From the NCBI GenBank assembly GCA_963921825.1, contig OY997594.1, forward strand, positions 35,322,956 to 35,386,955: DNA of 64,000 bases. The letters are read 5' to 3'. Positions within the stretch are counted from its first letter, which is position 1, and every line of letters starts with the position of its first letter. The notes below the pieces were generated by a model, which made no database searches, was not told the DNA's origin, and was given only the letters and a program-made list of their open reading frames with translations. The position numbers and the translations under genes were made by a program. Below are positions 21,263 to 32,095 of the stretch, in pieces. Source of the stretch: Erodium maritimum (Eukaryota > Streptophyta > Magnoliopsida > Geraniales > Geraniaceae).

Positions 21263-23682
21263 TGTAAGAACCACTCCCGGTCAACGCCAGTCAAAACGGC
21301 GAAAAACATGAAAATTTAAAACTTTTGGACACACACTTAAATGAACCTAAATTTGACCCCGAGGGTCATACCGGACTTAAGTTGACCCCAATATCGACCA
21401 AGGTGAGTTCCGGGGGACTCGGGCAACTTTCTGACCAATTTGGGAAAGGTTGACTTTTCGCTGGAAAAGTCAACCGAGCGACGTTTTGGTCCATTCGAGG
21501 CTCGTTTTGGATCCAAAAAGCTTATCCGTCGTCACGGCGGTCTTAGTTGAGCCGTTTCCTTTTAGCCCGTGAAGTTTCGTAATTTCTTGGAAAAAGTGCC
21601 CGTTCAATGCCCGAGACGGCCGAATTTCGCGAATCTGATTGGAAAATATCTAGAAGATATTTTCCAAAAAGGGATGGGACCCACTTGCCACATGTCACCA
21701 ATGCGGTGGTGTTAGGTTTACTGGACAAAACAAGACACGACTACATGAGGGTTAGTTTTGCAATTTAAGTGTTATTTGTTACTTTTTAAAACAAAACAAA
21801 AGGGAAGCAAATGGATGGTTCGGCCATTGTTCAAAAAACAGAAAAAAAGAGAAGTTCAGAGAGAGAAAATAAGAGAGAAGAAAGGGAGAAAAAGAGAAGA
21901 GGTCTTGGGGATTTGTGACTTTTCTCGATCATCAAACCGTTGGATCGTCTCAAAGATAGAAGAATCGAGTTCACACCGTCATTCTCTACGATGAGCATCT
22001 AACCGATCTTCGTTTTGTTAAGTTTGAAAGTTAGGGTTTGGGTTAAAACTAGTAGTTTTTGGATGTGTTGAGGTGTGGGGATCGTTGGAGACGTTTTGGA
22101 GCGAAGTTGGAACGTTTTCCGGTGACCGGAGGCTCGGGGGAGCTCCGGCCATCGTGTAGGGTGGCTGGCCAGACTTGTAGGGTGGCTGGCCAGAGCTAGG
22201 ACCAGCCACCACCATGGTGGACCGGCCCAAAAATGGCCCTAGCCACCCACGGCCAAAGTTGGCCGGGTGGGGCCCACGTGCCCGGGTCACGGGTTTTCGT
22301 GTTCGGGTGGTTTAGGATGTTCCCCAAGTCGTTAATTCACACCCGGATCGAAATTTGGAATTAAATTGTAAAAGTTGTAATTGACGGGTTTAGAAACTTT
22401 AAACGCGAATTAAATTCTCGGAAGTCGGAAATTGATTCCGTCGAGTGCATATGAACCCTTGAATTATTCTAAGACCGTAGAGCCCGTATTTTACTGTTGG
22501 TGTCTTGGGTGGCCATGAGTGCCCGTGGGGTTGTTGAGCCTGTGTCTTTACTGATGGTGTGTCTTGGGTGGCCATGAGTGCCCGTGGGGTTGTTGAGCCC
22601 GTGTCTTTACTGTTGGTGTGTCTTGGGTGGCCATGAGTGCCCGCGGGGTTGTTGAGCCCGTGTCTTTACTGTTGGTGTGTCTTGGGTGGCCATGAGTGCC
22701 CGTGGGGTTGTTGAACCCGTGTCTTTACTGTTGGTGTGTCTTGGGTGGCCATGAGTGCCCGTGGGGTTGTTGAACCTGTGTCTTTACTGTTGGTGTCTTG
22801 GGTGACCATGAGTGCCTGTGGAGTGTTGAACCTGTGTTGTTGTTGGTTGTTGGACTTTGTGTTGTGATTGCGTGGAGGTTGGCTGGCTTGCCTGACAGGG
22901 ATCGGCAGAGTCGAGCATTCGTTGGCTAGCCTGGCCTGACAGGGATCGGTCAGGTTGAGCATTCTTCGGCGATGGAGGGTTGCTCCCCTTCCGACTAGCT
23001 ATCGGAAAAGTAGCTCAGTACATATCGCTAACAGGTCGACCGCCTGGCCTGACAGGGATCGGTAAAGTTGCGTGGGGCAGGCTCGAGCCCAGCCGGTTAG
23101 CAACCGGCACTGAGCAGCTGGAGTGCGATCCTTTCTGATCTTGTTTGGTGTGCGATCCTTTGTGATCTTGGGTGTTGCGTGGTTGTCTTTGGTGTCTTTG
23201 GTGGAGGTCGTAATCGCTGTGTCGGGTCTACATTATGTGTCCGAGTGTTGAGTCGGTTGAGGAAAGTAACAGTTTGTGTGTCAGTCGGGTTACTTGAGTT
23301 GGGGGATAGTAGTCCCCGGTGTTGGGTTTGTTATTTGTGTTACCGCATTGTCTGCTAGTATGTCGTAGTCAGTCTGTTATCCGTGGTGGTGAGCGAACGC
23401 TCACCCCTAGCTGCTTTTCCTACAGGTACTGGTCACAGGACGGACTAGGTGGGCTCTCGAAGCTTGAAGAGCTAGGAGCGGGAGTCCGGGTTTCCTTTTT
23501 GAGTCTAGCGACGTACGCTTTGTATTTTGTCCGCTTGTTGGGACGTACTTTTGAGTTGTAAATTATTATTTTTATTAACTAATTGGTGGTTTTAAAGCGA
23601 TTTATTTAAAAGGTTTGAAAATGTTTTATTGTCTTAAACGTTCGTGTTCCGAGTTCGGTTTTACTGAAATTGGGGTGTGACA
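21263..23682 (+). mobile_element. solo LTR, gypsy family A
   Basis: It starts TGTAAGAACCACTCCCGG and ends GGGGTGTGACA, 2420 bp, with GATAT before and TATAT after (4 of 5 bases equal, a likely eroded TSD). No internal region adjoins it. Relative to the copy at 2657-8777 it lacks several hundred bases between the CTAAGACCGTAG motif (about 22470) and the tandem array. Confidence 0.85.
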
Positions 23683-24066
23683 TATATAATTAACAAATTT
23701 ATTTAATTATATATTCTTGAATTTATGTGGGTATTTATATTTGAACTATATCAAGGGTTGATGTTTATTCAAAAATAACCCATATATATATTTAATAATA
23801 TATGGCCCAAAATAATATATATATATATATATATGATAAATATCAGGTACAAACCTTACAACTTCGTCGGAACGTAGAACTATCAATCTGGGTCATTGGA
23901 TTGTGGAATTAAAGGCTTATATTTAATGCATATCTTTTTAATTAATGCATATCTTCTAATTGATTTTGTAATCAACCACCACCACCCCTGAATTTTAGTG
24001 GTCGTCCGATTTAGGTAATCAATGGCCCAGATTGGTTCTACGTTCTTACATGACTTAAAGTCCCCT
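23683..24066. repeat. AT-rich DNA with a second copy of the small MITE
   Basis: About 23850-24060 shares CAGGTACAAAC, AACTATC-ATCTGGG and the mirrored CCCAGATTGGTTCTACG with the MITE at 19666-19876. The preceding 160 bp is AT-rich without a gene. Confidence 0.55.

Positions 24067-24113
<47 letters not shown>
24067..24113. repeat. compound microsatellite (AC)n(AT)n
   Basis: A run of AC dinucleotides passes directly into an AT run. Confidence 0.9.
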
Positions 24114-24115
<2 letters not shown>

Positions 24116-24122
24116 GACTTTT

Positions 24123-25028
24123 CAGGTAATCTTTAGTTACGAAATACGAATTAATCCCAACTTTGGAATCATAAAATGCCCAAGGGCTGCGATTTTCGCA
24201 TGACTGATTTTTTTTATATTTTTTTTTCCACCAAGTTTCTTATTTTGATCTCCCCCGCTTCGTTTCAACTCCGATTTAATTTTTTTCTTACGCCAAAAGC
24301 TTTATTTTTTTTCAAGATCTATCTATCAAGTAGCATATTGAATATGTTTTGAAGCAAAAAAAACATGTACAAGCAAAAACACAAATTGTTAACCGTGCAC
24401 TAATGTATGTGTTAGCAACTGCATTTGTATGAATAAGCTAATCTTAATGTACGTGTAAGCTAATCTTAATTTATTAGGTTACACGTACAAAACATACATA
24501 CACATACAAATGAAAATAATAAGAACATACATTAAGTTTAGCGTACACATACAACTAAAACAACATGCATTAAGGTTGGCTTACACATACAATGAAAATG
24601 ACAAGAACATACATTAAAAAATGCATAAACATACATTAAGTTCAGCGTACACATATAACTGAAAATTACAAAACATGCAGTTGCAACAACATATATACGA
24701 AAACATACATTACGATTAGCTTATTTATACAAATGCAGTTGCAAACACATACATTAATGCACGTTTAACAATTTGTGTTTTTTCTTGTACATGTCTTTTC
24801 TTGCTTCAAAACATATTCAATATGCTACTTGATAGATAGATCTTGAAAAAAGAAAAAAATTGGCGCAAGAAAAATTAAATCGGAGTTGAAACGAAACGGG
24901 AAAAATCAAAATAAGAAACTTGGTGAAAAAAAAATAAAAAAAATTTCAGCCTTGCCTTATGCGATTACATGCGATTTCAAAGCTGGGATGAATTCGTATT
25001 TCGCAAAAAATTGGCATGGTCGTACCTG
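24123..25028. mobile_element. foldback element 1 (long imperfect inverted repeat)
   Basis: Both ends carry CAGGTA. The arms (about 24123-24480 and 24690-25028) pair over most of their length, for example CGAAATACGAATT and GCATATTGAATATGTTTTGA. The centre (about 24480-24690) is a short tandem repeat of ACATACATTAAG with GCGTACACATACAACT. A transcript would form a long hairpin. The inner arm parts also match those of the next element. No protein; the ORF at 24886-25077 is an arm artefact. Confidence 0.75.
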
Positions 25029-25044
25029 GATATTATCCTATATA

Positions 25045-26877
25045 TATAGGAAAAATCAAATAGAAACCACTCCTTAACGTAAAAACTGTGTGAACCAATC
25101 CAAGCCATTCATTTTAAGAATGGATGGATGAGATGCAATTGATTTGTTGACTTGTTGACTGCAAAAAAAAAAACACTTTTTAGTAAGGGGTAAGGGCTTT
25201 TTAGTAAAACCATCATATTATTTTTTTTTACCAAATCACTAATTTAATTTTTCCCGCTTCGTTTGAACTCCGATTGGCTTCAAACTTGCGCCATTAGTTT
25301 TGTTTTTTCAAGGGCTTTCTATCAAGATCAGTCATGAATATATTTTGAAGCACGAAAAAAATTATTTTCGGGGTTGATTTTTTTAAAGAAAGTTAAGTCT
25401 TGGTAATTTTTATCAACACTATACACTGGGTTTATCAACACTATACACTGGATTTATCAACACTATACACTGGATTTATCACCTCATTTTCCAGAATCGA
25501 ACATGATTTTTATCACATCATCACATGTTTTTTTATGAACACTAAACACTAGTTTTATCAACACTAAACACTATGTTTATCATTCAATTACATGTGTTTT
25601 TATCATCCCATCACATGCTTTTTTTATCAACACTAAACTCTAGGTTATCACCCTTATTTCGGGGCTGATTTTAGAAAAAGTTAAGTCTGGGTAATTTATA
25701 TCAACACTATACACTGGGTTTATCAACACTATACACTGGGTTTATCACCTCATTTTCCAAAATCGAACATGATTTGTATCACATCATCACATGTTTTTTT
25801 ATGAACACTAAGCACTAGTTTTTATCAACACTAAACACTATGTTTATCATTAAATTACACGTGTTTTTATCATCCCATCACATGTTTTTTTTATCAACAC
25901 TAAACTCTAGGTTATCACCCTTATTTCGGGGCTTATTTTTAAAAAAAGTTAAGTCTGTGTAATTTTTATCAACACTATACACTGGGTTTATCAACACTAT
26001 ACACTAGGTTTATCAACACTGAACACCAGTTTTATCACTTCATTTTCCAAAATCGAACATGATTTTTATCACATCATCACATGTTTTTTTATGAACACTA
26101 AGCACTAGTTTTATCAACACTAAACACTATGTTTATCATTAAATTACATGTGTTTTTATCATCCTATCACATGTTTTTTTATCAACACTAAACTCTAGGT
26201 TATCCCCCTTATTTTGGGGCTGATTTAAAAAAAAAAGTTATGTCTGTGTAATTTTTATCAACACTATACACTGGGTTTATCAACATTATACACTGGGTTT
26301 ATCAACACTATACACTGGGTTTATCAACACTGAACACTAGTTTTATCACCTCATTTTCCAAAATCGAACATGATTTTTATTACATCATCACATGTTTTTT
26401 TTATGAACACTAAGCACTAGTTTTATCAACATTAAACACTATTTAGCACTAGTTTGATACCTCGATATAAAAAAATTTATTAGTGAAGATTTATCAACAC
26501 TTAACATTGTTCTTATCACCCTAATATAACTTTTTATTTTCATGCTTCAAAATATATTCATGACTGATCTTGATTTGAAGCCCTTGGAAAAAGAAAAATA
26601 TTGGCGCAAGTTTGAAGCTAATCGGAGTTCAAACGAATCGGGAAATATTAAATTAGTGAATTGGTTAAGAAAAAAATGGACACTTGTCCACATGGCACCA
26701 TACTTTTACAATTATGCCCTTGCTTGTGTGAGAAAGGAAGAAATGGACGTGAGTTTTGGTAGAATTGGGAAGATGATGTGGCATTATGGTGAATGTTGGA
26801 TCTAAAGGGTGTATGGCTAGGATTGGTTCACACAGTTTTTAGGATAAAGAGAGTTTCTATTAGATTTCTCCTATATA
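25045..26877. mobile_element. foldback element 2 with minisatellite core
   Basis: The ends read TATAGGAAAAATCAAATAGAAAC and, inverted, TATAGGAGAAATCTAATAGAAAC, followed by AAAAACTGTGTGAACCAATCC in both arms. Inner arm segments match element 1 (CCGCTTCGTTTGAACTCCGAT; TTCATGACTGATCTTGA inverted). A TA run flanks both sides, a possible target. The core is a tandem array at about 25363-26500. No transposase gene. Confidence 0.75.
25363..26500. repeat. minisatellite core, four units of about 265-290 bp
   Basis: Units start at about 25363, 25654, 25921 and 26209 with TTATTTCGGGGCTGATTT or a variant. Each contains TTTATCAACACTATACACTG in two or three sub-copies, then variants of AACACTAAACACTA. Sub-repeat number differs between units. 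Confidence 0.85.
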
Positions 26878-26889
26878 TATATATATATA

Positions 26890-27481
26890 TAGGATTACAA
26901 TCAGGTACAAATTTATATCTTTCGTCAGAACATAGAACTATCATATATATGTAATGTATAATTTTCGGTCATACCATTAATTTAATTATAATTGGTGTTG
27001 TATTTAAATTATAAGAAAGCTAGAAAAACTAGTTTGACTTGGAAGAGGGAAATAGAACTTCTTTTTCACTACTCATATTCAAGCTTTCGGATTATAAAAG
27101 GAGTTGGATTGTTAGAAAATCTACACCTATAAATACAAGCACCATAGGACCGAAAAATCATAACTTTCTTGGAATTTTTGCCAAAACCAAAGAGAGAATA
27201 TGAGAGAAAAAGTTCGATTGTTCTAGCATACTATAGTTGTGGGAAATCACTTGTTCGAGTGGATCCATTAGAGGAAGAACTCTAACGAGTGCATTTTGGA
27301 AATCTCTATCAGGGATAAGGTCCCAAAACGAAGATTCAAGCCAAAGAAAGCTACAAAGGTAAACAAATTTACATTTTATACTAGATCAATTATTCGATAT
27401 ACATGTGATCGGGCTTTAGGGTTATGATTTTTTTTTCAGGTGCATTTTAGAAACTCAACTTTTTTACAGTGGTATCAGGGC
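26890..27481 (+). repeat. old LTR with primer-binding site
   Basis: A TATA-like CTATAAATAC at about 27128 is followed by a region ending TTTTTTACA at 27468, then one base and TGGTATCAGGGC (27470-27481). That differs by one base from the initiator tRNA-Met site TGGTATCAGAGC. The 5' end of the LTR is unclear; it may start near 26950. Confidence 0.55.
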
Positions 27482-28021
27482 CTCTTGTAGCATCGAGTAA
27501 TGATACAACTTCCATGCTGGTAGAATGTATGAATTTTTAGAAAACTATCTACGAAAATAAAATTTGTATGATACAACTAGTACGTTATGAACATACTATT
27601 GGAAATAAAATTTGTTTATTTATATGTTGATTTGTTTATAAAAAGATTATGTCTTTGTATGGTGCATAGCATAGCCCTGAATCGACCTATGTGATGAACT
27701 TTTATTTTCATGCTTCTCTTTAAATTTTAAGTATGACATGCACACCGTTATTTCAGATTAAATACGAAAGATGTTAGTCTTTGTTATTATGTATTCTGGA
27801 TCAAGAGGAGGCGTGCCCAAGATGGTGGCCCGGGATGGAGGTCCATAATGAATGCCTAGAATGGAGATCCAAGATTGAAGATGAAAAGATAGAGAACCGA
27901 GTTGGACACCCAAGATGGAAAGTCTACTTGAGGGCTTTCACGCAAACTTCACACCTAGGAGTGACCCTTGGTCTTCATATTGGCCTATGAAGACCAAACC
28001 TAGAATGAGCTTGATGAAGAC
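27482..28021. other. degenerate retroelement interior
   Basis: No continuous protein can be recognised; the frame at 27781-27990 has no familiar motif. Confidence 0.4.
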
Positions 28022-28273
28022 AACGAAGCTTTCAACACTTTATCCGAACCCGAAGAAGAAGCTATCAGTAACATTCCTATCATGCGACTAGCACCGGACA
28101 TCAAAGCTATCAGCACTTTATCTGAACCCAAAGAACAAACTATCAGCAACATTCCTATCATGCGATTAGCACCAAAGACAAAGTCAGCAACTAGAGCATT
28201 ACGAGAAGAATTCAACAAACAAGTGGAGAGCTTAATTACACTCATAGAACATGGGAACTCCAAGAAGACGTGA
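28022..28273 (+). pseudogene. retroelement gag/pol fragment with internal duplication
   Basis: The frame contains NIPIMRLAPKTKSATRALRE followed by EFNKQVESLITLI, resembling the TRARAK-type segment of plant gypsy polyproteins. A block of about 63 nt (LSEPEEEAISNIPIMRLAP) occurs twice in tandem. It stops at 28271-28273. The exact family is uncertain. Confidence 0.4.
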
Positions 28274-28329
28274 TCACCAAGGCAAATCAAGAAGACATTC
28301 AAGAACAATTCAAGATTTCAACAAATCTG

Positions 28330-29303
28330 TTTTTGCCTCTTCTTCAAGGAATTAATGAAGCTACTTTTTTCATTATTTACAAAGGAGATTCAGCCCCTCA
28401 AACCAATCAAGAACATTGAATATCCAAGGTATGCATTTAAATTCAGATTATTAATGAGTTACTTTTGATGTTTTGTAGATTTCCAACCTTTGGTTTCTCA
28501 AGAGTCATTAGTTATTAATTAGAGTCAAATGTAATCAATTTTCGACCTTTGAAGGTCACCTACTGCTGGACTATTTAATAAAGTCCCTTCTCAGCATGTA
28601 TTATGCAAGTTTTATGAAATAAAAATTCGAGTTTTCTTCCGGGAAGAACCTTAAGCTATTCAATCTTCATGTGTGTGAATCCTTGAAGCTTGATTGTTCG
28701 ACTTATCACAGACTTTCCATAATCTGTGTTTTTAAGCTTTACTTTCATTTCATTTGTTGTAATTCATTCCACCATCTATCTCCCTAGTTACTTAGATTCT
28801 TCAAAGAGTGTTGTACGACCGGTTTAAGTATCTCCATTTTCATCCATTGGTTCTTTAGAGAGTGATGTACGGCCATCTAAGGAACTCCAACCTATCAGCA
28901 CTATCATACATAACATATCAGTAGGTTATACCTCATCCTACCACCACGTTCCTATATCATCTAGTATTAGAGCTAAACGCTCCAAATCAGGTTTTATCTA
29001 TCCTTTTTTTTATTAATTTCGTTTGTATCATTTGCTACTGTTTTACTTTCAAAAAGAAAAGAAAAGAAGAAGTTTTGAACAGAACTCAAATCTGTCCAGA
29101 TTTTTTTTCTTAGTTTATTGTCTCATAAATTTTGTTTTATTGCCTTTTCGACTTCCTTTGCACTCGATTTGGTTGTTTGTGAGAAGCATCAAATTTTAGG
29201 ACTATGGAAGAACAAGGGGATGCAAACGTAGTTCAGGTTCTTGTTGCCATTCAAACTCAACTCCAAGACCCTGGAAATCGAATGACAAGAATAAATAAAA
29301 ACT
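28330..29303 (+). repeat. second old LTR, primer-binding-like site and gag start
   Basis: Sequence resembling an LTR ends near 28961 and is followed by TAGTATTAGAGCT (28962-28974), close to an initiator tRNA-Met primer site. After a leader, a gag-like start MEEQGDANVVQVLVAIQTQL begins at 29203 and breaks off at about 29303. Boundaries are approximate. Confidence 0.4.
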
Positions 29304-29379
29304 GAATTTTTAATAATAAAAAATATTTTTCATAATAATAAACTGAATTTTTGAAAAAAAAAACAGAATTTATAAAAAA

Positions 29380-29655
29380 AACTGATTTTATTTTAAAAGT
29401 AGTGAAATTTTCATTTTAACACCCTAACAATGAAGGGTATTATTGTCATTTCACTTATTTTCAAATTCTAACCAATGACATGAGTTTGAAAATTTGAGTA
29501 ATAGTTAGGGGTATTTTGGACATTTTATCCGGCTGGGTATGAAAGTGAAATTAAAAGTTTGGTTAGGGTATGAAACTGATAAAAATTTATGCCAGGGTAT
29601 CAAACTGAAATTAAATGTTTGCCATGGTGGTAAAATGAAATTTTCCCTAAAATCA
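29380..29655. repeat. MITE-like remnant
   Basis: GAAATTTTCATTTTAACACCC at the left and, inverted, GGTAAAATGAAATTTTCCCTA at the right suggest short inverted ends around an AT-rich core with GGGTATGAAACTGA-like repeats. TSD not seen. Confidence 0.4.
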
Positions 29656-30410
29656 TTTTAACATTGACTCAAAATCAAACTGTAAATCAAACTGATCTAT
29701 ATTAAAATCAAATAATATGCTCAAAATCAAGTTAATTGTATTAAAATCAAACAAATATGCTTCAAATAAAATTAACGATAAGCCAAACTAATTTTGTCAA
29801 CATGATATGTACTACAATCAAATACATAAGATAACAGTGAATCAAACTAATTAGTGTTTATACATGATATGTTGTGGACCGGTCCGGGTAATACCTGATA
29901 CCTGATGGGTCTGAATTATGGGAACCGGAACGGTATCTGGAACTACCGGGTACATGAATTTCCGCTTCGGATGGAACTACCGGGTACATTTTTTTTTTGG
30001 ATCATTTTTTTTCGGATCGGACAAGTCTAGGTATTTTTTCGAGTTCGGGCTACTACCCAAGTGGTAGCTGAAACTTGGACTATTTGTTGATGCGACTTCG
30101 TGTGGGATACATAGGGGGTTAGTGGGAGGGAATATGGATAGACATATTATGCATTAGCTCTATGTGATTGTACCTAACTTGAGTAGGAAATGTGATTTCA
30201 CTCTAGAGCATCAAGATAGAATATGACAACACATAATGATGTGTGAATATCCAAGAATTGCATATTGATGCTATTGGGAAAACTACCTAAAATAGCCACA
30301 TCTAAGGAGGTGAGCATGACCTATCTTTATTTATAGTAAAAATATAGATACTAGGGAACGTATAAGGATTGTCCATGTTTGTTTTACTTTTATTAACTAC
30401 TCCATACATG
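29656..30410. other. AT-rich DNA without recognised gene
   Basis: 29656-29870 repeats TCAAAATCAAAC-like words. 29875-30060 is less AT-rich with a repeated ACTACCGGGTACAT. The rest shows nothing I can name. Confidence 0.45.
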
Positions 30411-30418
30411 TATTTGTT

Positions 30419-31590
30419 GTGGATATCATGTCTTCAAACAAAACACATTTTATATCATTAGTATCTATTCTTGACAAGGATAACCTCGAGAAAACATACT
30501 TACTAGATTGGCTCAAGAGGCTAATAATTGTTCTTAGACAGGAGCGAAAAGAATATGTCTTTGTTGCTCCTCTTCATGAGGCATCAGCTGCAAACATACC
30601 CAAGAGTCAAAAGGATGCTTATGAGAAGCATTCTAATCACTCTACAGATATTGTATGAACCATGTTAGGTAGCATGGAGTCAGATCTCCAAAAGTCATTT
30701 ATGGAGCGAAAGAAAAATGAAATGAAGGTTGAACTCAAGGAAATGTTCAGAGAGAAAGTCAAGATCGAAACGTTTAGTGCGGTTAAGAACCTCATAACAT
30801 ATCAAATGCATTCAGGTAATCCAACAAGTCCACATGTCCTCAATCTTGAAAACATGGATATACTTGGTCTCAACATGGAGAAAAGTTAGCTACATATGTT
30901 CCACTTTAGTCCTTACATATTGAATACTATGACTTCATCATGAACTACAACATGCATAACGCAGACAAGAGCGTTTCAGAATTATATGAAATGTTCAAAA
31001 CAACTGAGAAGAATATCCTAGTATGACTAGGGAAAATTTAAGGGATAATTCCATTTCGGTACCCTAAATCTTTCATATTTCATTTAGAGTATCCTAAATC
31101 TTTTTTGTGTCATCTCAGTACCCTAAATCTTTCATATTTCATTTAGAGTACCCTAAATCTTTTTTGTGTCACCTTAGTACCCTAAACTTTTATGAATTTC
31201 ATTTTAGTACCCTAAACTTTCATTAATTTCATTTTAGTACCCACCGTTAACTCTACCATAATTTTGGTTGTTGGTGAGGGGTAGTGTGGTCATTTTACCT
31301 GTTTTGGATGGAAAATCATATGTAAAGTTAACGGTGGGTACTAAAATGGAATTATTGAAAGTTTAGGGTACCGAGGTGACACAAAAAAGATTTAGGGTAC
31401 TCTAAATGAATTAATGAAAGTTTAGGGTACTGATGTGACACAAAAAAGATTTAGGGTACTCTAAATGAAATATGAAAGATTTAGGATACTAAGGTGGAAT
31501 TATCCCAAAATTTAAAGGTCAATAAAGGAAATGACTTCAAGGGACCCATAAAAGAAAAAGAGGGCAAAAATGTTTTTCGTCGGCGGTTGG
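30419..31590 (+). pseudogene. copia gag fragment split by a MITE
   Basis: Blocks LLDWLKRLIIVLRQERKEYV, then KVELKEMFREKVKIETFSAV, then FIMNYNMHNADKS (31-aa spacing eroded) follow the order of plant copia gag (UBN2-like). In-frame stops occur at 30656-30658 and 30887-30889. At 31042-31506 a MITE interrupts the fragment; the tail resumes with KGNDFKGPIKEKEGK. It has neither a zinc knuckle nor pol, so it is an old truncated copy. Confidence 0.7.
31042..31506. mobile_element. MULE-type MITE with perfect 9-bp TSD
   Basis: It starts GGGATAATTCC and ends GGAATTATCCC. Long arms pair over most of each half (repeats of TACCCTAAATCTTT and AAAGATTTAGGGTA). AAAATTTAA stands at 31033-31041 and again at 31507-31515, a perfect 9-bp duplication typical of Mutator-like elements. 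465 bp, no coding. It lies about 0.6 kb before the aconitase start codon, inside a copia gag remnant. Confidence 0.88.
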
Positions 31591-31920
31591 TGTTGATGGT
31601 TGAGTCGACGTCGACAGTCACTATCAGCAACAAACCCCTAGCGAAACTCCAGTGTTTTCTCCCCCAACAACTTAAAGCCGACTCATCGATCAGTGTGGGA
31701 GATGCTCTTAGGCTGTAATTCCCAGATTTAAACTTAAAACTTCCTGTATGAGCTAAGACGTCCCCGGGTTCTACCGGTTTGACATTTGGTTTTACAAATT
31801 AAGATTTCCATTTGCAGTCAGGTGATGAGATATATTCTATTTGTGTAAACAAGCATGTTCGACACACGACCCTCCAATATACAGCAATTTAATTTATTTA
31901 TTAAAAGGAAATATAATAAT
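31591..31920. other. upstream region of aconitase
   Basis: A short frame ends at 31716-31718 with no family match I can make. 31850-31920 is AT-rich and may hold promoter elements. Confidence 0.4.
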
Positions 31921-31921
31921 A

Positions 31922-31931
31922 GAATATAAAG
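31922..31931 (+). promoter_or_regulatory. candidate TATA box of aconitase
   Basis: GAATATAAAG stands 165-174 nt before the ATG. A start about 30 nt downstream would give a 5' UTR of about 140 nt ending in a pyrimidine-rich stretch (CTTTCTTCCTTCTTCGTCTTC). Inferred from position only. Confidence 0.4.
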
Positions 31932-32095
31932 CATGGTAGACCGCAGCGATCGTAGTAGCGTCTCCTTCCCAGCTCGCCTCTGCACGATACACTGTGTCCA
32001 TATACGTACGTCCGATTCAATCACCCCCAAACCCTACCCGCTAGATCCAGACGCTTTCTTCCTTCTTCGTCTTCTGATCCAGATCGTCCACCAAC

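Noticed and set aside
24886..25077. 63-codon frame
   Set aside because: It is part of a foldback arm; lysine-rich because of A-rich DNA.
31494..31718. Frame before aconitase as a separate gene
   Set aside because: It begins in a MITE end and copia gag tail; no motif in the rest.
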